Positions 37,273-46,611 of a stretch of 64,000 nucleotides of DNA are shown piece after piece. How positions within the stretch are numbered: position 1 is the stretch's first letter; each line of letters starts with the position of its first letter. The DNA comes from Ardenticatenaceae bacterium (GTDB taxonomy: Bacteria > Chloroflexota > Anaerolineae > Promineifilales > Promineifilaceae): assembly GCA_020634215.1 (NCBI GenBank), contig JACKCD010000020.1, forward strand, positions 34,686-98,685, written 5' to 3'. The position numbers were made by a program, and so were the translations under genes. The notes beneath the pieces were generated by a model, which did not search any database, was not told the origin of the DNA, and saw only the letters and a program-made list of their open reading frames with translations.

Positions 37273-38583
37273 TCAGGATTCAATACGGCCAATCTGTATT
37301 TTGGCAGTTTGTGAATCTAAGGCTTGCCCCAACTCCTGTATGGCTATTTGCAAAACAGCGTCAACGCTGCCTGCCCGCTGGATTTTTTGCCCAATGGCGT
37401 TCACCAACGCTTCCCGCTGCCCACGCCCTTGGGCATCGGCATAAAGCCGGGCATTTTCTAAGGCGACGGCGACCTGATTTGTAATTGATTCCAGGAGAAT
37501 ACGGTCACTTTCAGTTAATCCGTTGATCACATTGTGCTGCACATCCAATACCCCTTTTAATTCATGCCCCAGCAGGATTGGCACAGCAATTTCGGCGGCC
37601 GTTTCTGGCAACAGCCGATTGGACACCCATTCCGGCCGTTGACGCACATCGGGTGCCAACACGGTTTGCCGTGACTGTGCGGCTTCGCCAACCAGCCCGC
37701 GTGAAGTGGACATTTTGTGGCCGGCCGTTAATAACATGCGGCCGGCTTCTCCCGTGCCACCAGCTAAGACCAAATTTTGTTTTTTCTCATCCAGTAAGTA
37801 GATATGGGTGTGGTAATAACCAAAAGCCCGCTGCACCTCACGCACCACTTCAGCTACCAACTGCTCCTGATCCAAAATTGTTGAGAGGCGACGGCTAATT
37901 TCGGCACTGATTTCCAATGCTTTTGTACGCTCGGCAACGCGGATTTCCAGTACATTAGCCATTTCTCGCAGCGATTGTTCACTTTGTTGTGCCCGGTCTA
38001 AGGCCGCATTTAAACGCCGCAAAGCCACGCTTAACAAAGCTCCCGACAGGATAAAGACAAAGAAAAAGACGATCCAGCTGACAATGGGTGGCAATGTACT
38101 TGTCGTGATCGTCAGGATACCCTGCTGTTGTCCGATGAGGAAGGCCAGGGAGACCAAAATGCTCAATAGCGTAAAAATTAAAACGGGAAATCTCCCTTCA
38201 GACAGAGAAGCGGCTAAAATGATGACCACAACAAACCCGGCCACACTGGGTGACGAAACGCCCAGGCCAGAATTGTAGATGGCGAATATGATGGCAATAA
38301 ACAAGATGGATGAGAGAACAACCCCGGCTATTTGCAAATGCCTAAGCCGAAGTAACCAGAGGATGATCACGCCTGCGAATACAACCAGCAAGCTGGGGCC
38401 AAGCACAATGACAAGACGTTCTGCGATTGGGGTTGTGCTATCGAGCAGCAGGAGGAGCAGGGAAAGAATAACGGCCGTTCCCAACAAAACCCACACGCTA
38501 ATGAGCAGCAAGTTCGCAATACGAGATTGATTCGTGCTTTCAAACTCTGGTACAGAAAAAATCCGATTTAAAAAAGCCAGCAT
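37273..38583 (-). CDS. Membrane GAF protein, first gene of the sensory operon
   Basis: The 436-residue protein has six predicted membrane helices (about 22-200), a coiled-coil linker (RRLNAALDRAQQSEQSLREM) and one GAF domain (about 225-385) with FGYYHTHIYLLDE. It ends with the tail AIQELGQALDSQTAKIQI. The layout is a short version of the next protein in the operon, suggesting duplication. No output domain is present. It is transcribed away from the diterpene cyclase gene, so its promoter must lie in the 422-bp divergent gap. Confidence 0.83.
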   Translation of the reverse strand: MLAFLNRIFSVPEFESTNQSRIANLLLISVWVLLGTAVILSLLLLLLDSTTPIAERLVIVLGPSLLVVFAGVIILWLLRLRHLQIAGVVLSSILFIAIIFAIYNSGLGVSSPSVAGFVVVIILAASLSEGRFPVLIFTLLSILVSLAFLIGQQQGILTITTSTLPPIVSWIVFFFVFILSGALLSVALRRLNAALDRAQQSEQSLREMANVLEIRVAERTKALEISAEISRRLSTILDQEQLVAEVVREVQRAFGYYHTHIYLLDEKKQNLVLAGGTGEAGRMLLTAGHKMSTSRGLVGEAAQSRQTVLAPDVRQRPEWVSNRLLPETAAEIAVPILLGHELKGVLDVQHNVINGLTESDRILLESITNQVAVALENARLYADAQGRGQREALVNAIGQKIQRAGSVDAVLQIAIQELGQALDSQTAKIQIGRIES

Positions 38584-39005
38584 AACCTTATCCCAATAGC
38601 CAATTTTCTTTGGTTATCAAACGATGACCTTCTTCCTATAAAACGACCTCTTTAAAGACAGAAAAACAAAGATATGGTAACATAAAAAAGAATGAGGGCT
38701 TGTGAAGATGTCGTAACGATCATACCCAACAACTGCATCCTTGCACCATTGTCTATTACTCGTTTAGCCCTCTCATCTGTGAAGGAAAGTTTTGGTCAAA
38801 TAAAAAACATTTTCAACGCAGCACACTACAATTATGACCAAGGTACCATCATTTATTTGTGACCGTTCGTGCCTGCGTATGGCTTTTGTGTATAAACCAT
38901 TATAAAACAAAATAGGTAAAGTTTGGGTTATCAAAAAATCTGAGCTTAAACCTTGGTTGGGTTAGCTTGCAAACAGGCAACAAGCTGATTCTACATATAC
39001 CATAG
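38584..39005. other. 422-bp divergent intergenic region
   Basis: The stretch is more A/T-rich than the flanking genes and separates the sensory operon (minus) from the diterpene cyclase (plus). It should contain both promoters. TTGCAA at 38967 and TACATA at 38992 form a poor, over-spaced promoter-like pair that would give a nearly leaderless cyclase mRNA; this is weak. No hairpin word, palindrome copy, tRNA or ORF was seen. Confidence 0.5.
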
Positions 39006-40511
39006 ATGGACGTTGAACAACTATTTGCGGGGTTGGCGGGGTGTGTAAGTGTTGACAGTTATAACACGGCTTGGGTTGCATTGGTTCCAGATTTTAATGA
39101 GCCAAACAAACCACAATGGCCTCAGGCTTTAGATTTTTTACGCGCCACGCAACTATCGGATGGGGGCTGGGGGGCACCCATTATTTATCACCCGCACGAA
39201 CGCACGTTGTGTACTTTGGCAGCCATTGCAGCCTTTAGCTGTTGGCAACAAACGGCCGTTAATTGCCCCAAAGATCAACAGCGCATCAGCCAGGGCATCG
39301 CTGCTCTTCACAAATACACCCACGACCTGGCAAAAGACCCACTCGAGTTGGTAGGGTATGAGCTTCTGCTGCCGCGTCTGGTTCGTTTTTTAGAGCCATA
39401 CGACCTCGATCTACCTACCGAATCCTGGTACAAAATCCTCGACATCGGGCAGCGCAAAATGTTTTTGCTTGGTAGCCTGGACATTGAACCCACCAAGCCC
39501 CGTGCCTGGTGGTTTAGCATGGAAATATTGCCGGAAGAGCGTCTTGCCCAGCTTGACGAGGGTTTTCTTACTCACCACGGCTCCATTGCCACCTCAACCG
39601 CTGCCACGGCCGCTTTTCTGCGGGCACAACGTCTGCACGGCAAAGATTCACCCCGTGCCGCTGCCTTTATCAAACGAATGCTTGCCATTGGGCATGGGGG
39701 GGCTGCTTTCTCCTGGCCTATTGAACATTACGAGCTACTCTGGATTCTCGATCAATTAAAGCGGGTACAATTCCCGGTTAGCCACCCCAGCGTCCGAAAA
39801 GCCATCAGTGGACTAAGCCGCTATTGGATGCTGCCTCCCATTGGGTTTGCCGGGAGTTCCGCCTTTGGCGTGGCCGATGGCGACGACACCAGCGTTGGGT
39901 ATGATGTACTGTGCTGGGGAGAAACACGGCCGTCTATTGATCCTCTGCTTGCTTTTTGGAATGAAACCCACTTCCGCACCTATCGAGATGAGTTAACGGC
40001 TTCTGTCACTGTCAATCTCCATGCGCTTTCGGCTTTGCGCCACAATGCAGCAAGCCAGCCGGCCGTCCAGGAAATTGGTCACGCTGTTTTGGAATGGCTG
40101 CGCCCCCACTTATGCCATGATGATGGGTTTGCCGACAAATGGCATTATTCACCAATGTATGTGGCTGGCCATGCGCTGGAAACGCTGCTTGAATGGGATC
40201 ATGGTTTGGCGCAAAAGAGCCTGGACTTTCTGCTGGCGCAGCAGCAGGCGGACGGGGGTTGGGGATGCGGCCAAAATACAACGGTTGAGGAAACGGGGCA
40301 CGCCCTGATTGGTTTAACGGCCGCTTTTCGTGATGGGTTGTTGAAAGATAAACGGCCGTTGCGCCAAGCCGCCCGCTTTCTACACGCTCGCCAAAACGAC
40401 CCAGCCATCGAACGCCTGTGGATCGGTAAAACATTGTTCAACTCACCCAAAATCGTTGCCGCCATCCGCTTCGCCGCCAACTACGCCCTCACCCAACTCG
40501 ACATCCATTAG
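39006..40511 (+). CDS. Class II diterpene cyclase (copalyl-diphosphate-synthase-like)
   Basis: The 501-residue protein matches bacterial class II diterpene cyclases, which protonate geranylgeranyl diphosphate and close a decalin ring while keeping the diphosphate. The catalytic DxDD motif is DGDD at residues 291-294, within FGVADGDDTSVGYD. The N-terminal SYNTAWVA (18-25) corresponds to the SYDTAWVA block of plant and bacterial copalyl synthases. Two QW-like repeats are present, TQLSDGGWG (48-56) and QQQADGGWGCG (about 412-422). The length fits the two-domain beta-gamma bacterial type. The class I motif DDxxD was not seen, and no class I terpene synthase or prenyltransferase is adjacent. The product stereochemistry cannot be read. 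Confidence 0.9.
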   Translation: MDVEQLFAGLAGCVSVDSYNTAWVALVPDFNEPNKPQWPQALDFLRATQLSDGGWGAPIIYHPHERTLCTLAAIAAFSCWQQTAVNCPKDQQRISQGIAALHKYTHDLAKDPLELVGYELLLPRLVRFLEPYDLDLPTESWYKILDIGQRKMFLLGSLDIEPTKPRAWWFSMEILPEERLAQLDEGFLTHHGSIATSTAATAAFLRAQRLHGKDSPRAAAFIKRMLAIGHGGAAFSWPIEHYELLWILDQLKRVQFPVSHPSVRKAISGLSRYWMLPPIGFAGSSAFGVADGDDTSVGYDVLCWGETRPSIDPLLAFWNETHFRTYRDELTASVTVNLHALSALRHNAASQPAVQEIGHAVLEWLRPHLCHDDGFADKWHYSPMYVAGHALETLLEWDHGLAQKSLDFLLAQQQADGGWGCGQNTTVEETGHALIGLTAAFRDGLLKDKRPLRQAARFLHARQNDPAIERLWIGKTLFNSPKIVAAIRFAANYALTQLDIH

Positions 40512-40599
40512 CAATCCTAGACGCTGCCGTAACTTGACATTTTGCAGGAGACAGCACGATCAATGCCCAAGCAAATGCCAATTTACGGCCGTTAACAAG

Positions 40600-43005
40600 C
40601 TAATCAGGCAATCCGTTTGTTGGCAGTTCATCAGTTAAATGCACCTGGGTGTAATCAGTTGCCAGTGCCCGGCCAAGTTCCCGCACCGCCACCTGTAGTG
40701 CCTCATCAATCGAGTTTGTATTTTGAATTTGCTGCCCAATTTGGTTGATAAGCACCTGACGCTCTGCCCGATGCTGCGTCAGCACATATTGCCGCGCATT
40801 TTGCAGCGCAATCGCCACCTGGTTGGCAACGAGCTGCAACACATTGGCATCAGCCTCAGTCAGACTGCCAATAGTTGTGCGCTGCACATCTAGCACGCCC
40901 AGCACCTCTTTTTCGGTGGCAATAGGCACCGCCAGCTCCGCCCGCGTTTCTGGCAACCATTTGTTGGGCAGCCAACGCGGTTCACGGGTCACATCCGGTG
41001 CCAAAATAGTGATGTTGGTCGCTGCGGCACGCCCCACCAATCCTTCGCCCAGGTTAATATGATGCCCATACCGGCGCATGGAAATGCCCGGTTGCCCAGT
41101 ACCACTTGCTATGGTCAGTTGGTTTGTACTTTTATCAAGCAGATAAATATGCACGTGGTAGTAGTTAAACGCCTTTTGGGTTTGTTCAACAACGGCCGTT
41201 ATCATCTCCTCCTCATCCAAAATGGTAGAGATACGCCGCCCAATTTGCGCCGCCACTTCCAGTGCCCGCGTCCGCTCACGCACGCGAAAATCAAGATTTT
41301 GCAGCGTAGCCTGTAGCTGCACCGTCATGGCGTTAAATGTTTCCGCCAAAATCCCTGTCTCGTCGTTGCTATCCACGTGTGCACGGGCTTCAAAATCACC
41401 GTTACGCACACGAACGGCCGTTTCTGTCAGCACCGCAATCGGTTGCGACAACACATTTCCTGCATACGCCGCAATCAGCCCGCCAACCACCGCCAGCAAC
41501 ACCCCCAACAAAGTACTCAGCCGCTGCTGCACCCCCAACGGCCACAACGCTTCCGCCTGTGGCTGCTGCAGCAACACCCACCAATCCAATTGATCCACAG
41601 CAGCTACATGATATAGTGTCTTCACCCTCGTCGCGCTCAAAAACTGTAGTTCTCCATCCAGCGGCTCAACCAATGTCCCGTCAGCCTCTTTCAGCCGCGT
41701 TAAGAGCGCCATATCCAACTGCGTTTGCTGCAACGCCCGCGTGTCTTGCACCAACGGCAATTCCTGGTTTCCAATCAGCAGCACCATCTCAACTGAGTCA
41801 TCAACTTGCAGCCCAATGTTGAGCAACTCAACCAGTTCGGTAAACGAGTAGGTGGTTCGTAAAATCCCCACCATCTCACCGTTGCCCTGGTTGTTATAAA
41901 TTGGAATTGCCATCAACAAACCAAACGTGTCGCTGCTTTGGTCTAATTCTGGTTCGCTAATGTAAACTCGTCCCGCCCCATTAGCAAACGCAGCCTGCCA
42001 CCAAACTTCATCACCTTGATAATAATCAGTTGTACGGCTGGTGGCAGCCACCAACCCGCCATAGCGATCGGTAATAAACAGTTCGCGGTGAATGGGGAAT
42101 TGTGCCTGGAAGCGCAATAATGTTGCCGCCGCGTCATTCTCTAACTTGTCGCGCACAAGCGGATCGTCGTCTGCGGCGGTTTGCCATTGGGCATCGAGGT
42201 TTGCCATGGTGTTAAGAACGGCCGTTTCATCCCCCACCGTCGCCTCCATCGCCGCCGTTTGCAACACCTGATCTAACGCTAGTGCTTGCAACACGCTCAC
42301 CTGCTGCCCCAGCAGTTCACTCACCGCAAATGCCCGCGAGTGCGACAGCGTCTGCAAATCATGTCCTACTTCCTCCGTCAGCGTCCGTTTAACCGCTTCC
42401 CCCGCTATCATCGTCGTCGTGCTAACAATCAACAGAATAATAAACAGTGCCACACTCAGCAACTTTGTCCGCACCGAATAATCACGATAATTACGCAGGA
42501 TCAAAACCCCAAAAGCCAGAATGATGACAAAGGACAGAACCCCAAACCATGCCGTCAGACTAGGCAAGAATAGCTGTGTGTTCAAATCTAACAGATCCAA
42601 AAGCACGGCCACAATGCCGCCCAGCAAACCCACGACCATTGCCTGTCCGGCTCGTGCTGGCATCAAGGTGGCATTGGCAATCTGCCATACAACAAAAATG
42701 GTAAACGGCCCCATCAAAACCCCAATACCCTCAAACAACAGCGGCATGGTCAAAATGACGACCATGATTGCCCCAAGCAACACGGCCACCCCTCGCGTAT
42801 GGTGGCTGTGTTGCACCAGGTACATGGTAACGGCCGTTGCAAGAGCCAGCCCAACAACCAGCGCGGTTAAGGTATAAAGCTGCCACACGCGGGTTGCCCA
42901 TGTCAAAACAAAAAGAGGCATGAGTGCTAATAAAACCAGCACCAAAACAATCTGGCTGACGCGCATGGCACTTTGCAGACGATCAAGACGTGTTGGGGTT
43001 TCCAT
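40600..43005 (-). CDS. Membrane sensor with Cache-like, HAMP and GAF domains, no output domain
   Basis: The 801-residue protein has about six membrane helices (15-180), a seventh near 195-215, an extracellular Cache-like domain (about 220-500, with ELFITDRYGGLVAATSRTTDYYQGDEVWWQAA), another membrane helix, a HAMP domain (about 525-580), a coiled coil, and a GAF domain (about 595-750) with FNYYHVHIYLLDK. It ends with AVRELGRALATDYTQVHL. DRYGGLVAATS plus WWQ is typical of dCache ligand-binding folds. No kinase or methyl-accepting domain follows the HAMP, which is unusual. ATG 43005 is chosen for AGGAAAGCAGG upstream. It faces the diterpene cyclase gene convergently. Confidence 0.83.
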   Translation of the reverse strand: METPTRLDRLQSAMRVSQIVLVLVLLALMPLFVLTWATRVWQLYTLTALVVGLALATAVTMYLVQHSHHTRGVAVLLGAIMVVILTMPLLFEGIGVLMGPFTIFVVWQIANATLMPARAGQAMVVGLLGGIVAVLLDLLDLNTQLFLPSLTAWFGVLSFVIILAFGVLILRNYRDYSVRTKLLSVALFIILLIVSTTTMIAGEAVKRTLTEEVGHDLQTLSHSRAFAVSELLGQQVSVLQALALDQVLQTAAMEATVGDETAVLNTMANLDAQWQTAADDDPLVRDKLENDAAATLLRFQAQFPIHRELFITDRYGGLVAATSRTTDYYQGDEVWWQAAFANGAGRVYISEPELDQSSDTFGLLMAIPIYNNQGNGEMVGILRTTYSFTELVELLNIGLQVDDSVEMVLLIGNQELPLVQDTRALQQTQLDMALLTRLKEADGTLVEPLDGELQFLSATRVKTLYHVAAVDQLDWWVLLQQPQAEALWPLGVQQRLSTLLGVLLAVVGGLIAAYAGNVLSQPIAVLTETAVRVRNGDFEARAHVDSNDETGILAETFNAMTVQLQATLQNLDFRVRERTRALEVAAQIGRRISTILDEEEMITAVVEQTQKAFNYYHVHIYLLDKSTNQLTIASGTGQPGISMRRYGHHINLGEGLVGRAAATNITILAPDVTREPRWLPNKWLPETRAELAVPIATEKEVLGVLDVQRTTIGSLTEADANVLQLVANQVAIALQNARQYVLTQHRAERQVLINQIGQQIQNTNSIDEALQVAVRELGRALATDYTQVHLTDELPTNGLPD

Positions 43006-43024
43006 TACCTGCTTTCCTGGTAGC

Positions 43025-43127
43025 AAACCCTCGAAGGTACCCGGCACCTTGAAGGGTTGACGAATCAATCCATCATTGGAAATAGGCCAATGATAGCATG
43101 AAACAGGGGTGTTCACGTTAAGAAAAC
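43025..43127. promoter_or_regulatory. Leader with three successive hairpins upstream of the HAMP/GAF gene
   Basis: Three inverted repeats follow each other: 43025-43058 (AACCCTCGAAGGT with its near complement), 43073-43092 (TCATTGG / CCAATGA, perfect 7-bp stem) and about 43115-43130 (CACGTT / AACGTG). They lie between the gatB terminator and the start of the minus-strand HAMP/GAF gene. They match no riboswitch class I recognise. Confidence 0.45.
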
Positions 43128-43140
43128 GTGACTAATCGGC

Positions 43141-43167
43141 AAAAAAAGACCCCACCTGTGTGGGGTC
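43141..43167 (-). terminator. Intrinsic terminator of the gatB transcript
   Basis: GACCCCAC-CTGT-GTGGGGTC is a perfect 8-bp stem followed, on the minus strand, by seven T residues. It lies 7 bp beyond the gatB stop codon. Confidence 0.9.
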
Positions 43168-43173
43168 ATTGGC

Positions 43174-44628
43174 TCATTTTTCGGCTTGGTTTAACGCCTG
43201 CCCCAACAGTTGGTTAACGAGTTTGGGGTTAGCTTTACCCTGGGTGGCCTGCATCACCTGCCCCATAAAGAAGCCGCGCAGTTTGGCTTCGCCGTTCATA
43301 TATCGCTCAACCATGGCAGCATTGTCGGCTAAAATCTGCTTAATGGTGGCGGCAAGGGCGGCTTCGTCGGAAATTTGGGCGAGTCCTTTGGCTTCCACAA
43401 CGGCCGTTCCGCTCTGCCCGCTGGCAAACATCTCCGCCAACACCTCTTTGCCGGTGTTGTTGTTAATCGTCTGCTTTTCCACCAGTCCAATTAGCTCCAC
43501 CAGCCCGGCCGGGGAAACGCGAATGTCGTCAATGCTTTGCTTGCTTTCGTTCATCAGCCGAAACAGTTCATTGATGACCCAGTTGGCGATAGTTTTGGGG
43601 TTGAGGTGTGGGGGGATGGAAACGGCCGTTTCAAACCACTCCGCCACCGTCCGATCCTCCGTTAGCACCGCCGCATCATACGCCGACAAGCCAAAATCCG
43701 CCCGATACCGTGCCAGTTTCGCCTGCGGCAGTTCCGGCAGTGCCGCCCGTACTTCTTCCACCCAAGTCGCATCCAAATGCAGCGGCGGCAAATCGGGGTC
43801 GGGCAAATAGCGGTAGTCCTCCGCCTCTTCTTTGATGCGTTGGCTAAACGTCTCTCGCCGCCCCTCATGCCAGCCACGTGTTTCTTGCACCACTTGTCGG
43901 CCGGCATCCAGCACCGCCGCCTGCCGCACCAGCTCATAATCAGTACCATCGGCCAGCACGCGGAAGCTGTTGAGGTTTTTTAGCTCGGTGCGCGTACCAA
44001 ACGCCGCTGTGCCAACCGGCCGGATGCTGATGTTTGGCTCAACGCGAAACACCCCTTTTTCCATGTCACCCGAATTGACCCCCAAATAGCGCAAAATCTG
44101 CCGAATCCGCGTCGCATACGCCCGCGCTTCCTCGCCCGAACGGATGTCCGGCTCCGACACAATCTCCAGCAGCGGCACGCTCGACCGGTTGTAATCCACC
44201 AGCGAACCGCCCCCATCCAAGTGGGTGAGCTTGCCGGTGTCTTCTTCCATATGCACCCGCCGAATGCCAATGCGCTTGGTTTCGCCGTTTTCTAACTCAA
44301 TATCAAGCCAGCCTTTGATGCCTAACGGCCGTTCATACTGGCTAATCTGATAGCTCTTAGGCAAATCAGGGTAGAAATAATTCTTCCGCGCAAACACATT
44401 GTGCAAATTAATGGTGCAGTTCAGTGCCAGTGCCACCCGTAGCGCATATTCCACCGCCTGCGCGTTAACCACCGGAAGCATCCCCGGCATACCTAGGCAC
44501 ACAGGACAAACGGCCGTATTTGGCGGCGCTTCCACACTATCCACCACCCGGCAGCCACAAAACATCTTCGAGTTTGTCATCAGCTCGGCATGAATCTCCA
44601 AACCAATAACCGCTTCATATTTACTCAT
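43174..44628 (-). CDS. gatB: Aspartyl/glutamyl-tRNA amidotransferase subunit B
   Basis: The 484-residue protein is GatB, which activates the misacylated Glu- or Asp-tRNA and receives ammonia from GatA. N-terminal VIGLEIHAEL and the zinc-binding Cys set in MFCGCRV and CPVCLGMPG are present, as are NYFYPDLPKSYQISQYE and RIGIRRVHMEEDTGKL. The C-terminal half holds the helical and YqeY-like tail domains. It is transcribed on the same strand as gatA and gatC but about 2.8 kb downstream of gatA, separated by an aminotransferase, a nucleotidyltransferase-like gene and a toxin-antitoxin pair. A strong terminator follows. Confidence 0.97.
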   Translation of the reverse strand: MSKYEAVIGLEIHAELMTNSKMFCGCRVVDSVEAPPNTAVCPVCLGMPGMLPVVNAQAVEYALRVALALNCTINLHNVFARKNYFYPDLPKSYQISQYERPLGIKGWLDIELENGETKRIGIRRVHMEEDTGKLTHLDGGGSLVDYNRSSVPLLEIVSEPDIRSGEEARAYATRIRQILRYLGVNSGDMEKGVFRVEPNISIRPVGTAAFGTRTELKNLNSFRVLADGTDYELVRQAAVLDAGRQVVQETRGWHEGRRETFSQRIKEEAEDYRYLPDPDLPPLHLDATWVEEVRAALPELPQAKLARYRADFGLSAYDAAVLTEDRTVAEWFETAVSIPPHLNPKTIANWVINELFRLMNESKQSIDDIRVSPAGLVELIGLVEKQTINNNTGKEVLAEMFASGQSGTAVVEAKGLAQISDEAALAATIKQILADNAAMVERYMNGEAKLRGFFMGQVMQATQGKANPKLVNQLLGQALNQAEK

Positions 44629-44641
44629 AATATCTTATAAA

Positions 44642-45004
44642 TCATTTTGCTGATTTCTGAGTACGAAACCATTCTTGCAGAAATGCCATTAAATCTTCCA
44701 AGTTTGTTACAGTGGACGGCTCAGGATATTCACTATTAGGTAAATGTACATGATGAGGTTGTGTTGCTATGTCAGGCCAGTGCGGTGCATTATCCCAACG
44801 TCGCCGTAACCCACCGTTAGCATCCATCCATTGATAGGCATATTTACGCTGTCCATCTATGAATAGATAATCCCGTAGCTCCAAACGGCTGTCATCATGC
44901 AAAACGGCCGTTAATTGCAGCAAATAGGCATCGCCTTCTTGTTCATAACGCAATACTTTCCAAGAAGCAACGATTGCTTTGTTTTGTTCAAAAACATATA
45001 GCAT
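44642..45004 (-). CDS. TumE-like (DUF6516) toxin candidate, second copy
   Basis: The 120-residue protein shares the DUF6516/TumE layout: a beta-rich half with LELRDYLFIDGQRKYAYQWMD, the signature RRRWDNAPHWPDI and QPHHVHLPN, and a C-terminal helix (LEDLMAFLQEWF). It is closer to the typical family pattern than the copy at 20607. It lies 13 bp upstream of gatB and 9 bp after its presumed antitoxin gene. Toxic activity is inferred from the family only. Confidence 0.75.
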   Translation of the reverse strand: MLYVFEQNKAIVASWKVLRYEQEGDAYLLQLTAVLHDDSRLELRDYLFIDGQRKYAYQWMDANGGLRRRWDNAPHWPDIATQPHHVHLPNSEYPEPSTVTNLEDLMAFLQEWFRTQKSAK

Positions 45005-45013
45005 ATAAAATCG

Positions 45014-45307
45014 CTAGGCTAAGGCCGCTAACTGGGATTCCACAACGGCAGCCGCATCAGCAAACCACTTCCACTCCAGGTAATCATCGTCAATCGCAAA
45101 ATTTTCTGCGGTTTCCTGCTCATAGCGGCGACTCATCTCGATTAACGATACACCCCATTTACTTTCCATTTGCTGGATGGCTGCCTGGTACCGTGCCAGG
45201 CGACCAAGTAAAATCATGCGTGCCTGTTGTCTAGCAGCCATCATCGGATCTGCATACCCTAGCGACTTCAAAATGTCTCCAATTGTTTGTTGATAAGCTG
45301 TCATCAT
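45014..45307 (-). CDS. Putative antitoxin of the second TumE-like pair
   Basis: The 97-residue helical protein (with ARMILLGRLARYQAAIQQME and YEQETAENFAIDDDYLEWKW) precedes the TumE-like gene in the same operon. The Trp- and acid-rich EWKWFAD stretch parallels the RWKGIYETW stretch of the antitoxin candidate at 20334, but overall similarity is low. GAGGATGG precedes the start. Antitoxin function is inferred from the pairing. Confidence 0.6.
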   Translation of the reverse strand: MMTAYQQTIGDILKSLGYADPMMAARQQARMILLGRLARYQAAIQQMESKWGVSLIEMSRRYEQETAENFAIDDDYLEWKWFADAAAVVESQLAALA

Positions 45308-45365
45308 TCTGCCATCCTCAGAAAATTGTCATCACCAAATCAGTGATCACAGTATACCATAACTT

Positions 45366-46532
<1,167 letters not shown>

Positions 46533-46549
46533 GGTTTCCTCAAGAGGTG

Positions 46550-46611
46550 ATTAGAGATTGGAGATTGGAGATTAAAGAAGGTTAATCCACAATCTCTAAT
46601 CGCCAATCTCC
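46550..46611. repeat. Hairpin of GATTGGA/GATTAGA words overlapping a gene end
   Basis: The left arm (GATTAGAGATTGGAGATTGG) and right arm (CCACAATCTCTAATCGCCAATCTCC-like) pair imperfectly. The right arm encodes the last residues (GEEIGD) and the stop of the minus-strand nucleotidyltransferase-like gene. Confidence 0.75.

Noticed and set aside
43021..43140. c-di-GMP or other riboswitch in the HAMP/GAF leader
   Set aside because: The conserved bases of the GEMM and other classes I know are not present.
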